Shown here in pieces: positions 48,365-57,417 of a stretch of DNA of 64,000 bases. The notes under the pieces are model-generated. The model saw nothing but the letters and a program-made list of their open reading frames with translations, did no database searches and was not told the origin of the DNA. The position numbers and the translations under genes are program-made. Source of the stretch: Bacteroidota bacterium (GTDB lineage Bacteria > Bacteroidota > Bacteroidia > Chitinophagales > LD1); the NCBI GenBank assembly GCA_016722375.1, contig JADKJG010000002.1:310001-374000 (forward strand), in the 5' to 3' direction. Every line of letters begins with the position of its first letter. The first letter of the stretch is position 1.

Positions 48365-49178
48365 TCGCAATGAATTGGAAAATTTTATAGTGCGAAGATA
48401 GTATTGTATTGCTATCCTGTCAACTGCTTTGGCCAACTTTCTACTCCAAAGAAATAAAGCGTAGCAAACGATGACTACTTCGGATATAATAAACAGATGG
48501 TACTTTTAAGCCACAAGATTGCTTCAATGCATTACTCCAATAATTATTTGTTTATTGATGGGCAATGTGAGAAGAACCTTGGGACAAACCCCATCCGATG
48601 ATGGTGAAGAGTTAATTCAACCACTCGGAATAGAACAGACTCGTTAATAATCGAAATCGCAACAGTTCACATTCAATTCATTGAAATACACATACGAATG
48701 AATCGAGTTTAACATGGAATTGATGTAATACCATGTTGAATTTCCTGAAAATAATGCAAAATCCATAAAATGTCATGTATAAACCCAGGAATGTCATGTA
48801 GGAATCCTTGAAAATAGGCTGCTTTTGAACTAAATTTATGCGATAATTATAAAAGGCATCTAACTTCTGATGAATTGTTTTCCTTCCGCGTGGCAACAAT
48901 TAGTAGAGAAGGAAACGGGAACTTCAGTCCTTGGACTACCTGTTGTCCTAAATAATTTTTTTTTATTTTATGGAGAAACGCTCTGTCCATTCCATATATA
49001 TTGACAACCTCCTAAGCCATTTTGAAAAGGTCCTTTTGGCGACTAAAAGATGTAATAGAGATATTCGTATTTTGGCGCTTGGCTAAAGAAGCGGTCTTTA
49101 GGCTATTTTTGTTTGCGGGGCGCTATCTCGCAGTTCAATATTGCTATTTTGAGTACTTAAATCACCACAACCTGTATC
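48365..49178. other. Intergenic region between the giant adhesin and cbpA-like gene
   Basis: These 814 bp hold no convincing gene. They contain array D (48684-48857) and an otherwise unremarkable AT-rich stretch. Confidence 0.7.
48684..48857 (-). repeat. Array D: 8 degenerate 21-bp units
   Basis: On the minus strand, units approximating ATTTTCAGGATTCTACATG recur with a strict 21-bp period. They read as heptads IFKDSYM, TFLGLYM, TFYGFCI, IFRKFNM, VLHQFHV and KLDSFVC, preceded by two weaker units. Hydrophobic residues occupy the same two heptad positions throughout. The frame is open for 74 codons (48899-48678) but has no gene-like start signal. Confidence 0.85.
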
Positions 49179-50069
49179 ATGGAGTTTATTGATTATTATA
49201 AAGTGCTGGGCGTAGAAAAAAATGCTACGGCAGCAGAAATAAAAAAGGCTTATCGCGGTTTAGCCAAGAAGCATCATCCCGATTTGAATCCCGATGATAA
49301 GGAAGCCCATAGACGGTTCCAAAAAATAAATGAAGCCAACGAGGTATTGAGCGACCCCGACAAAAGGAAAAAGTATGACCAATATGGGAAAGACTGGGAG
49401 CATGGCGCGGAGTATGAAAAATACAGGCAGTCGCAGCAACAAAGTGCGGCAGATTCTGGCGGACAGCATTTTTCGGGCGACTTTGGCGGAGAAGATTTTT
49501 CTGACTTCTTTGCCTCTATGTTCGGCGGCAGAGCTTCTGGAGGCCGACAGGCAAAATACAGGGGGCAGGATTATAATGCTTCATTGAATCTTACTTTAAA
49601 TGAGGCTTACCAAACCCATAAGCAGACTTTTACCATCAATGGCAAACAGATTCGCATTACCATTTCGGCAGGTGTCGAGAACGGACAGGTTATAAGACTG
49701 CGCGGCCAAGGAGCGAAAGGCGTTAATGGCGGACCCGATGGCGATTTGTATATTACGTTTTCTGTGTCCGACACGCCCCCTTTCAAAAGAGTGGGAAATG
49801 ATCTCTACACCACCGTCGAAACCGATCTTTATACCGCCGTTTTGGGTGGCGAAATAACGCTCGATACTATGGGTGGAAAAATCAAACTGAAGGTGGCGCC
49901 CGAAACACAGAACGGAACAAAGGTGCGCGTGAAGGGGAAAGGTTTCCCCGTATATAATAAAGAGGGTCAATTCGGTGATTTGTATATCAATTATAACATC
50001 AAAATACCTATCCACCTGACGGATAAACAAACGGAACTATTTTCTGAATTGGCTAAACTCTCCAAATAA
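49179..50069 (+). CDS. cbpA: DnaJ-type co-chaperone, CbpA class (no zinc finger)
   Basis: The 296-residue protein has an N-terminal J domain with HPD in KKHHPDLNPDD, then a Gly-rich linker and a C-terminal substrate-binding region (VENGQVIRLRGQGAKGVNGG, GDLYITF). The CxxCxGxG zinc-finger repeats of DnaJ are absent, which marks the CbpA class. It stimulates DnaK ATPase. The next gene, 9 bp downstream, is a CbpM-like modulator, the usual partner. Confidence 0.92.
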   Translation: MEFIDYYKVLGVEKNATAAEIKKAYRGLAKKHHPDLNPDDKEAHRRFQKINEANEVLSDPDKRKKYDQYGKDWEHGAEYEKYRQSQQQSAADSGGQHFSGDFGGEDFSDFFASMFGGRASGGRQAKYRGQDYNASLNLTLNEAYQTHKQTFTINGKQIRITISAGVENGQVIRLRGQGAKGVNGGPDGDLYITFSVSDTPPFKRVGNDLYTTVETDLYTAVLGGEITLDTMGGKIKLKVAPETQNGTKVRVKGKGFPVYNKEGQFGDLYINYNIKIPIHLTDKQTELFSELAKLSK

Positions 50070-50077
50070 AAGCAGCG

Positions 50078-50380
50078 ATGGAAACACAAGATTACATACC
50101 GGTCGAAATATTTTGCCAACAGTATAGCGTGGAAGTATCGTTCATTAGTTCTTTGCAGGCTTATGGTTTAATAGAAATAGTGCAGCAGGATGAAGCGGAA
50201 TTTATTGCGGTGAGCCAACTGGCGGAAGCAGAAAAGATAATGCGGCTGCATCACGACCTACAGATAAACACCGAAGGCCTTGATGTGGTGATTCATCTTT
50301 TGCAAAAGATAGAAAGTATGAAAAGAGAAATGGCTTTGCTGAAAAGTAAACTCAGCATATATGAAGAGTTGGAAGGGTAG
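50078..50380 (+). CDS. CbpM-like chaperone modulator (MerR-like)
   Basis: The 100-residue protein has the MerR_2/CbpM layout: an N-terminal recognition segment (VEIFCQQYSVEVSFISSLQA, YGLIEI) followed by a helical tail rich in Leu and Met (LHHDLQINTEGLDVVIHLLQ, KIESMKREMALLKSKL). In E. coli, CbpM binds the J domain of CbpA and inhibits it. The short spacing to the cbpA-like gene supports the same pairing here. Confidence 0.85.
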   Translation: METQDYIPVEIFCQQYSVEVSFISSLQAYGLIEIVQQDEAEFIAVSQLAEAEKIMRLHHDLQINTEGLDVVIHLLQKIESMKREMALLKSKLSIYEELEG

Positions 50381-50498
50381 CGCCGCCCCTTCGCGCTCCG
50401 CCGATTCCATATTTATAGACTATCCCTCCTCCTATCTTGAAATCGGTTCTTTCCTTGGCTAAAAGCTGTTCTGGAGAAATTCTTATTTTGGCGCTTGC

Positions 50499-50870
50499 AT
50501 GAAAAGTGTGTTGGACAAATGGAATCCTCCGGTTTTAGATAAACCCGATTATTTCGACACGGTGAAATATGTGTATAAGCACATTGAATTTCATATTTCC
50601 GAAGATCAAGCCTATACTATACTCAATGCTTTTATCGAAAAATGGGACGAATGTGCCGGTCAGGAGATCTTTGATGAAGAGTTGAAGGGCTTTGTGATTA
50701 AAAAGCTACAAGACAATTTCGAGGTGATGTTGCCTACCCCGAAAATCAAAAGAGTGGTAGAACTGATTTTGGGCTACCTTTATGAAACCGGGCATTATTT
50801 CCAGAATGGGAAAGCGAATTCCAAGACCGGTGCTTCTGAAAAGCAAAAAGGAAATAAACGCCTCGGTTGA
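50499..50870 (+). CDS. Soluble helical protein of unknown function
   Basis: The 123-residue protein is predicted mostly helical, with no signal peptide or catalytic motif and a basic tail (KTGASEKQKGNKRLG). It sits 118 bp after the cbpM-like gene and 6 bp before menA, whose start is a GTG. I do not recognise it. Confidence 0.6.
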   Translation: MKSVLDKWNPPVLDKPDYFDTVKYVYKHIEFHISEDQAYTILNAFIEKWDECAGQEIFDEELKGFVIKKLQDNFEVMLPTPKIKRVVELILGYLYETGHYFQNGKANSKTGASEKQKGNKRLG

Positions 50871-50876
50871 TTTAAA

Positions 50877-51797
50877 GTGAATAAACTTCAGGCCTGGCTC
50901 CATGCCTTTCGGCTCAGAACCCTTCCGCTTGCTTTTTCATCTATCATCACCGGTTCTTCGTTGGCTTTTGTTGCCGTGCGCAATCAATTTAATTACACCG
51001 TCTTTGCTCTTTGCCTGCTCACCACGCTGGCCTTGCAGGTTCTTTCAAACTTGGCCAATGATTATGGCGACAGCGAAAAAGGGACAGATAACGATGAGCG
51101 CGTGGGCCCTAAACGCGCCGTGCAGGCCGGGCTATTGACCGCCAGCGAAATTAAAACAGGGATAGTATTTTGTTCTCTCTTTTCGCTTGCCGCCGGATTC
51201 TATTTGATATATGAAGCCACCCACGAACTCCATTTCGGTTATGGTCTTTTCTTCTTGTTTCTTGGCTTGGCTGCTATTGCTGCCGCTATAAAATATACGG
51301 TGGGGAAGAACGCTTATGGTTACAGCGGCTTGGGCGATGTGTTTGTCTTGTTGTTTTTTGGATTTGTAGGTGTTGGGGGAAGCTATTTTCTTCTGGCACA
51401 TCAATTCAATTACTCCTTGCTCCTCCCCTCTTTTGCCCTTGGTGCCTTTGCCACGGGGGTGCTGAACCTGAACAACATGCGCGACCACCTCAGCGATGAA
51501 AAGGTGGGAAAAAGAACCCTGGTAGTGAAAATAGGTTTGGAGAAAGCAAAAGCCTACCACCGGTTGTTGATTATTCTGGGTTTCATTGCGTCCATAGCTT
51601 TTGTAATTCTCAACTTCAATTCCACCATGCAGTTTTTGTTCGTGATTACGGTTCCCTTGTTTCGTCGTCACCTGCTAAGCGTTCGAGACATCTTCGAACC
51701 AAAAGAATTCGACCCCTTGCTGAAGCAATTGGCCATTGGCACCTTTATCTTTTCTATCCTCTTTGCGGTGGGAATGATTGTTGGTGGTGTGGAGTAG
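50877..51797 (+). CDS. menA: 1,4-dihydroxy-2-naphthoate polyprenyltransferase
   Basis: MenA attaches a polyprenyl chain to dihydroxynaphthoate in menaquinone synthesis. The 306-residue membrane protein starts at GTG 50877 and has RLRTLPLAFSSIITGS, the first aspartate-rich motif NLANDYGDSEKGTD followed by GPKRAVQAG, and a second aspartate region (NLNNMRDHLSDEKVGKRTL), with about eight transmembrane helices. The motif set fits MenA better than UbiA. Menaquinone is the usual Bacteroidota quinone. Confidence 0.9.
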   Translation: MNKLQAWLHAFRLRTLPLAFSSIITGSSLAFVAVRNQFNYTVFALCLLTTLALQVLSNLANDYGDSEKGTDNDERVGPKRAVQAGLLTASEIKTGIVFCSLFSLAAGFYLIYEATHELHFGYGLFFLFLGLAAIAAAIKYTVGKNAYGYSGLGDVFVLLFFGFVGVGGSYFLLAHQFNYSLLLPSFALGAFATGVLNLNNMRDHLSDEKVGKRTLVVKIGLEKAKAYHRLLIILGFIASIAFVILNFNSTMQFLFVITVPLFRRHLLSVRDIFEPKEFDPLLKQLAIGTFIFSILFAVGMIVGGVE

Positions 51798-51810
51798 TTA
51801 AAATACATTT

Positions 51811-51869
51811 CGCACGGAGGCAGGCACGGAGATTATACCTCTCGGCTGTTAGCTCCGTGTCTCTGTGCG
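51811..51869. repeat. Large imperfect hairpin between convergent genes (CTCCGTG-type)
   Basis: CGCACGGAGGCAGGCACGGAG (arm 51811-51831, containing a small insertion) pairs with CTCCGTGTCTCTGTGCG (51853-51869) around a 21-base loop. It lies between menA and the convergent permease gene and may act as a transcription end. No clear T-run follows. The sequence resembles a CTCCGTG motif seen widely in intergenic DNA. Confidence 0.5.
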
Positions 51870-51893
51870 CAACATACATATCCGAGCATTGGC

Positions 51894-53201
51894 TTATTCA
51901 AACCGAATCGCCTTGACCGGTGATATTTTGGCAACCAAGGCCGAAGGAATGAGTAATAGCAATAGCGTGACGGTCACGGTACCGAGGTTGAGAAAAAGAA
52001 TCCACCACCAGTTGATGTCCACCGGCGCATAAGAAAGATAGTAGGATTCCTGCGGCAGTTTAATGAGGTGGAAATGATGCTGTGCCAAACAAATACCGAT
52101 ACCTAAAACATTTCCAAGAAATAGACCAAGGCCTACAATCATGGTGCTGTAGTAAATAAAGATTTTGCGAATGGAGCCATTGGCTGAACCGAGGGCTTTC
52201 AGAATGCCAATCATGTTGGTGCGTTCCAAAATCAGGATGAGCAAGGCGGTAATCATATTGATAGCAGCTACAATAATCATCAGCGTGAGAATGATGAGTT
52301 CATTCATCGTTTGCAAATCGAGCCAGTCGAATATACCGGGCATGATGCTTTTGATGGTCTGCACATCCAGTTTGGGATTGTTGATTCGAGAATAGACTCG
52401 CTCGCCTATCTCTTCCAAAGGGTCTCTTCGGAACTCCTGAATGGTTTCATCATTCATGATTCCACCAAACATCATCAGTGCATAAGCCTTCTCGCGGCTT
52501 TTGAACAAATTCTTTTGTTGAAGAAAAACCTCAAAGCCCCCCACTGTATCCGGCCCCCAATGATTGAGTTCCTGAATCAAACCGATGTCAACAATGGCAT
52601 ATCGCTTATCGAATTCTTCCAAGCCGGTTTCATAGATTCCTTTTATCCTGAATGGCCTGCTGCGAATACTTTGCCCCATAAAGGATACGGTGACCTTGTC
52701 CGAAACATTCAACCGCAAGCGGTTCGCCGTGGCTTTTGAAATCAGAATCTCTTTCTGCGATTCTTCCGTACCGGTTTGTATGGAGTCTCCCTCTTTCAAA
52801 TATGGCTTTAGATTGCCCCAGTCGAAATCCTTACCGACACCTTTCAGAACAATGCCTTCAAATTCATCGTTGGTTTTCAGCAAACCTCCTTTGAGGGCGA
52901 TTGCTTGTATGTGTCGCGCTTCGGGAATCAAGTTCTTGTTCACATAAAAATCCTGATAGAGATAAATACCCTCGTCGTTCAACGATTTGGTGAGGCTGAA
53001 TGGAACAATTTCAAGGTGTGACCAAAAACTCAGCACCTTGTTCCGTATCTCTTTCTGAAACCCGTTGACCAAGGAGGTGGCCACTATCATAGTGGCCAAA
53101 CTGAGTGCTACTGCCATCACCGCAATACGGATGATGAAAGCAGAAAAGTTCTTTCGGCTGCTGAACGCTATCTTGCGGACAATGAATAATTCTATATTCA
53201 A
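51894..53201 (-). CDS. LolC/LolE-like ABC transporter permease (FtsX family)
   Basis: The 435-residue protein begins MNIELFIVRKIAFSSRKNFS from a TTG start. Its N-terminal transmembrane helix is followed by a large periplasmic MacB-like domain and three C-terminal helices (residues about 300-430). The FtsX domain ends in ALVAKISPVKAIRFE. This layout is that of LolC/E, which moves lipoproteins out of the inner membrane, though other FtsX-type exporters are possible. A TATCTTTG box at 53225-53232 lies on the same strand upstream. Confidence 0.85.
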   Translation of the reverse strand: MNIELFIVRKIAFSSRKNFSAFIIRIAVMAVALSLATMIVATSLVNGFQKEIRNKVLSFWSHLEIVPFSLTKSLNDEGIYLYQDFYVNKNLIPEARHIQAIALKGGLLKTNDEFEGIVLKGVGKDFDWGNLKPYLKEGDSIQTGTEESQKEILISKATANRLRLNVSDKVTVSFMGQSIRSRPFRIKGIYETGLEEFDKRYAIVDIGLIQELNHWGPDTVGGFEVFLQQKNLFKSREKAYALMMFGGIMNDETIQEFRRDPLEEIGERVYSRINNPKLDVQTIKSIMPGIFDWLDLQTMNELIILTLMIIVAAINMITALLILILERTNMIGILKALGSANGSIRKIFIYYSTMIVGLGLFLGNVLGIGICLAQHHFHLIKLPQESYYLSYAPVDINWWWILFLNLGTVTVTLLLLLIPSALVAKISPVKAIRFE

Positions 53202-53224
53202 TGGACGGGATTTCTATTTTCGGG

Positions 53225-53232
53225 CAAAGATA
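53225..53232 (-). promoter_or_regulatory. TATCTTTG -7 box for the LolC/E-like gene
   Basis: An exact TAnnTTTG match lies 23 bases upstream of the TTG start at 53201. Confidence 0.5.
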
Positions 53233-53291
53233 TGTTTTGGCTATTCTTACAGGGATATGAACCAACGAATCAATAAATCAAACACAAATAC

Positions 53292-54509
53292 ATGAAACTA
53301 TTTCAGTCAATCGGATTAGCTTTTCTATTCTTCTGGGTACCATCTTGCCAAGCGCAACCAAAAGAGAAGAGTATTCCTATAAGTACAGATATTCCAAATC
53401 ATACAACAATTATTTGCGGCGCTGAAAGACTGAATGAATATCTGCCGCTTATCAAAGGAAAGAACTTAGCGCTGCTGGTGAATCAAACTTCTTTGATAGG
53501 TAAAGATCATTTGGTGGATGTGCTCCTCTCCCATCATGTTGCTATCAAAAAGATATTCGCACCGGAACACGGCTTTCGCGGAGGAGCCGATGCCGGAGAG
53601 CAGGTGAAGGACAGTATAGATGCTAAAACCCAAATACCGGTTATTTCGTTGTACGGAAACAAAAAGAAACCTTCTGCCGAAGACCTGAAGGGAATAGATG
53701 TCGTTATTTTTGATATTCAAGATGTAGGAGTTCGATTCTATACGTTCATTTCTTCGCTTCACTATTTAATGGAAGCCTGTGCTGAAAACAACAAAGAATT
53801 ATTAGTGCTTGATCGTCCCAATCCCAACGGATGGTATGTAGATGGCCCTGTATTGAAAAAAGCATTTCAGTCCTTTGTCGGAGTTGATCCGGTTCCGGTG
53901 GTTCATGGCTTGACGGTAGGAGAATATGCCAAGATGGTCAATGGAGAAAAATGGTTGGAGAATGGCCAGCAATGTCGGATAACAATCATCCCTTGCGAAA
54001 ATTATGAACACAAAATGCGCTATTCCTTGCCAGTGAAACCCTCCCCCAATCTTCCTAATGACTTATCCATTGCGCTCTATCCTTCGCTCTGCTTCTTTGA
54101 GGGAACGAATGTCAGTGTAGGCAGAGGAACAGATGCGCCTTTCCAGATATTCGGTTCACCAAAAACAAAGTTTGATGGAGCCTATGAATTTGAACCAATC
54201 AGTAAGCCGGGCGCTAAGTCTCCGCCCTTACTGAATGAGAAGTGTTATGGTTATGATTTAAGAAATACCAAGGCTTTAGTGCAAAATGAATTTCTGTTTC
54301 ATTATGTATTACAGATGTACGGACTCTATTCTGATAAAGACAATTTCTTTTTGAAAAATAACTTCTTCGACAAACTTTGCGGCAACGATATGATTCGCAA
54401 ATTAATTATCGAAGGCAAAGAGGAAGCACGCATCAAAGAATCTTATCAAGCCGAACTTTTGAATTTTAAGGAGAAAAGGAAAAAATACCTTCTCTACAAA
54501 GACTTTTAG
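53292..54509 (+). CDS. NamZ-like exo-beta-N-acetylmuramidase (DUF1343)
   Basis: The 405-residue protein has a signal peptide ending near CQAQ and the DUF1343 order: GKNLALLVNQTSLIGKDHLV, FAPEHGFRGGADAGEQVKDS, VVIFDIQDVGVRFYTFISSL and LDRPNPNGWYVDGP. NamZ enzymes release N-acetylmuramic acid from the non-reducing end of peptidoglycan, so this product probably acts in cell-wall recycling. It overlaps the next gene (fmt) at the TAG/GTG junction, so the two are probably translated together. Confidence 0.88.
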   Translation: MKLFQSIGLAFLFFWVPSCQAQPKEKSIPISTDIPNHTTIICGAERLNEYLPLIKGKNLALLVNQTSLIGKDHLVDVLLSHHVAIKKIFAPEHGFRGGADAGEQVKDSIDAKTQIPVISLYGNKKKPSAEDLKGIDVVIFDIQDVGVRFYTFISSLHYLMEACAENNKELLVLDRPNPNGWYVDGPVLKKAFQSFVGVDPVPVVHGLTVGEYAKMVNGEKWLENGQQCRITIIPCENYEHKMRYSLPVKPSPNLPNDLSIALYPSLCFFEGTNVSVGRGTDAPFQIFGSPKTKFDGAYEFEPISKPGAKSPPLLNEKCYGYDLRNTKALVQNEFLFHYVLQMYGLYSDKDNFFLKNNFFDKLCGNDMIRKLIIEGKEEARIKESYQAELLNFKEKRKKYLLYKDF

Positions 54510-54514
54510 TGAAC

Positions 54515-55438
54515 ATGAAGAAACTGAAAATTGTTTTTATGGGTACGCCCGAGTTTGCAGTCCCTATGCTAGAAGCTTTGTTGGAATCAAGTCATGAAGT
54601 GGTGGTAGTAATTACCGCACCTGATAAGCCTGCAGGACGTGGTATGCAACTCACAGAAAGCAAGGTGAAGCAATTAGCAAAACAGAAAGGATTGATGATT
54701 CTTCAGCCAGAGAAACTAAAGAATGAATCCTTCCTCGCCGAGTTAAAAACATTGAATGCTGATTTGTTTGTGGTAGTGGCCTTCAGGATGTTGCCGGAAG
54801 TAGTTTGGAATATGCCCCCCATAGGAACGATTAATCTTCATGCGTCTTTACTTCCCCAATATAGAGGAGCAGCACCCATCAACTGGGCGATTATTAATGG
54901 TGAAAAGGAAACCGGCGTTACCACCTTTTTTATTCAACAGGAGATTGATACCGGCCAAATTATTTTTAAGGAAAGTATTCCTATTGGGGAAAACGAAAAC
55001 GTTGGCGAGCTTTATGAGCGATTGATGCACTTGGGTGCAAAGGTGCTTCGCAAAACAGTGGATGCCATTGCAGAAGACAATTACCCGCAGATTCCACAAG
55101 AGGACTCTACGGAGTTAAAATCTGCGCCAAAGATTTTTAAAGAGACTTGTAAGATTGATTGGAACAATTCAGCAAAAGACATTCATAACTTCATCCGTGG
55201 ACTTAGCCCTTATCCGGCAGCATTTACCTTGCTGGACGGGAAGAACTTTAAAATATTTAAAGCAATTCCAGTCTATGAAAAGGTATCAGGCAAAAGTTCC
55301 GGTTCATACAGTACAGATGGCAAATCGTTTCTCCATCTATACTGTACGGGTGGTTATCTGGATATAAAGGAATGTCAAGTGGAGGGAAAAAAGAGAATGT
55401 CGGTGCAGGAATTTTTAAGAGGAGTTAAACTGGGTTAG
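54515..55438 (+). CDS. fmt: Methionyl-tRNA formyltransferase
   Basis: Fmt formylates initiator Met-tRNA with 10-formyl-tetrahydrofolate. The protein of about 307 residues, from ATG 54515, has MGTPEFAVPMLEALLESSHE, the folate-site motif NLHASLLPQYRGAAPINWAI, GVTTFFIQQEIDTGQI with the catalytic Asp, and a C-terminal OB-like domain. A GTG at 54509 overlapping the namZ stop is an alternative start. The order namZ-fmt is compact, with no room for a separate promoter. Confidence 0.94.
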   Translation: MKKLKIVFMGTPEFAVPMLEALLESSHEVVVVITAPDKPAGRGMQLTESKVKQLAKQKGLMILQPEKLKNESFLAELKTLNADLFVVVAFRMLPEVVWNMPPIGTINLHASLLPQYRGAAPINWAIINGEKETGVTTFFIQQEIDTGQIIFKESIPIGENENVGELYERLMHLGAKVLRKTVDAIAEDNYPQIPQEDSTELKSAPKIFKETCKIDWNNSAKDIHNFIRGLSPYPAAFTLLDGKNFKIFKAIPVYEKVSGKSSGSYSTDGKSFLHLYCTGGYLDIKECQVEGKKRMSVQEFLRGVKLG

Positions 55439-55509
55439 TCCTGCTTCACTTCCTATCCATTCCAACAAAAAGGCATTATAAAACCAAAAAACAACTTGAA
55501 GATATTCCT

Positions 55510-56031
55510 CTAAGGAAACTTGAGATTCATCAGGGTGTAGTCAATGTTGTTTGCCTGTCCGTGGCAACTAATACATCCCGTTCCTTTATTTGAGGCAGGT
55601 TCTGCCACCGTTTTATCGGCATTGATATCTCCCCAAATCCAACCCTTGGCATCGGCATCTTCATTGCCCGTCTGTTTATATTGAATAGCATAGCGCTGAA
55701 AAACCTTATTGGCATCATAATATTCACCAACAACCATCGCACCATCCTGAAAAGTTGTACTTGTATTCACCTTGCCTTGGGCATCCAATGATAAAGCCGC
55801 CACCACATTAAATCGGGCTCTGAAATAACTGAAAGCATGTCCACTGCCTGTACTGGTAGCCAACAAACTATCACTATTTTTATACCACTTAAATCCAGTA
55901 GTGTCTTTGGCGATGTTGTACATCTGCGCGTCAATACCGGTTATTGACGTGCTCTTGGAACAAGAACTGACAATCAAAATCAATAAAACTGAAATCCATA
56001 TCAGGGAAGCAGTCAATGTTTTGTAATTCAT
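55510..56031 (-). CDS. Cytochrome P460-like lipoprotein with CxxCH
   Basis: The 173-residue protein has a lipobox (VSSC, Cys24) and a compact domain with a haem c-binding CISCH near the C-terminus followed by ANNIDYTLMN. This resembles the cytochrome P460 family, whose members oxidise hydroxylamine or bind small ligands through a cross-linked haem. The exact activity is not predictable. It is divergent from the MFS gene at 56161. Confidence 0.75.
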   Translation of the reverse strand: MNYKTLTASLIWISVLLILIVSSCSKSTSITGIDAQMYNIAKDTTGFKWYKNSDSLLATSTGSGHAFSYFRARFNVVAALSLDAQGKVNTSTTFQDGAMVVGEYYDANKVFQRYAIQYKQTGNEDADAKGWIWGDINADKTVAEPASNKGTGCISCHGQANNIDYTLMNLKFP

Positions 56032-56160
56032 AATTGCTTTTTAGTAGAATAAAGATATAAATTTTCGCGAAATGCAAATGTCTGTGAAAGGATTGAAGCC
56101 AACCGGTGCCTGTTCATCTAATATCTATTTGCAGACCATTTATTTAATTTTCTTCGCGCG

Positions 56161-57417
56161 GTGATCGAGAAAAGGAAGATAAGCCCCCTCACGGCTGTAT
56201 TTATCACTGTATTCATAGACCTTTTGGGCATCGGCATTATGATACCCGTGTTCGCCCCCCTTATCATCGAGAACAAACATGGTATGATTCCCCCCGAAGT
56301 GAGTGAGGTAACGCGCAACATGCTCTACGGCATCCTCACCGCCACTTTTCCCTTCTTTCAATTTTTCGGTGCGCCTATTCTCGGAACACTTGCAGATAAA
56401 TTTGGCCGAAAGAAGATTCTTCAAATCTCTTTAGTCGGAACCTTTATCGGTTATGTATTGTTCGCTGTTTCTATTCACGCACAAATTCTTTGGTTACTGT
56501 TCTTTGCGCGCGCCATACCGGGCTTCATGGGTGGAAATATTTCCATCGTTACTGCCGCATTGGCCGATATTTCTAAGCCGGAAGAAAAGGCAAAGAACTT
56601 TGGATTGATTGGAACGGCCTTTGGCCTCGGCTTTATTCTGGGCCCATTTTTGGGTGGCATTTTATCGAGCAAAGATGTCTGCCATCTTTTTGATTACTCC
56701 ACTCCTCTTTGGTTCACTGCCTTGTTGACCTTAGTCAATATCTATTACGTCCAAAAACAATTTCCCGAAACATTCAAACCCAACTCTCCGGGAAAAATCT
56801 CTCTAATGGCTGGCTTCCACAACCTCCGAAAAGCATTTGGATTGGTGAATATGCGCGTCATTCTACTCACCATTTTTCTTCAAGCATTTGGGTTCAGTTT
56901 CTTCATGCAGTTCAATCAAGTATATCTCATCAAAAAATTTCATTTTGAGGAAAGGGGCATCGGCATGATGTTTGGCTATATCGGCCTCTGGATCGCCATC
57001 ACGCAGGGAATCATCGTACGTAAATATGCCAGTCGTTTTGCTCCGGACAAAGTAATCCGGATTTCGCTGGCTGGCCTATCCATTGCTATCCTCGTCATGC
57101 TCTTGCCCGACCATTGGTGGGTTTTGTTGCTCATCAATCCCTTCATCGCCATCTTCCAAGGGTTGACCCAACCCAACCAAACCAGTATTGTTTCTTCCTT
57201 AGCTTCCAGCGAAACACAGGGTGAGATTCTAGGCATTCAGCAATCCATTGCCTCAATCGCCTTCACCATTCCTCCGCTGATTGCAGGCGTCATCGTTTCC
57301 TTCGACTTCCGCCTGCCTATCATCGCCTCGGCCTTTATGACTTTGCTGGCCTGGCTCAATTTCTATTACCGCTTTGAACCCAGCAGCGGCTCGTCGGTAG
57401 AGGTGGCGGAGAAGTAG
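56161..57417 (+). CDS. MFS transporter, TetA/TCR-like
   Basis: The 418-residue protein has about 12 transmembrane helices and an MFS motif A (GTLADKFGRKKILQISLVGT) after helix 2. The layout matches the TetA-like multidrug/sugar efflux group (IGIMIPVFAPLI, GLGFILGPFLGG). The start is GTG 56161. Its substrate cannot be told from sequence. It is not accompanied by a regulator in the window. Confidence 0.88.
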   Translation: MIEKRKISPLTAVFITVFIDLLGIGIMIPVFAPLIIENKHGMIPPEVSEVTRNMLYGILTATFPFFQFFGAPILGTLADKFGRKKILQISLVGTFIGYVLFAVSIHAQILWLLFFARAIPGFMGGNISIVTAALADISKPEEKAKNFGLIGTAFGLGFILGPFLGGILSSKDVCHLFDYSTPLWFTALLTLVNIYYVQKQFPETFKPNSPGKISLMAGFHNLRKAFGLVNMRVILLTIFLQAFGFSFFMQFNQVYLIKKFHFEERGIGMMFGYIGLWIAITQGIIVRKYASRFAPDKVIRISLAGLSIAILVMLLPDHWWVLLLINPFIAIFQGLTQPNQTSIVSSLASSETQGEILGIQQSIASIAFTIPPLIAGVIVSFDFRLPIIASAFMTLLAWLNFYYRFEPSSGSSVEVAEK

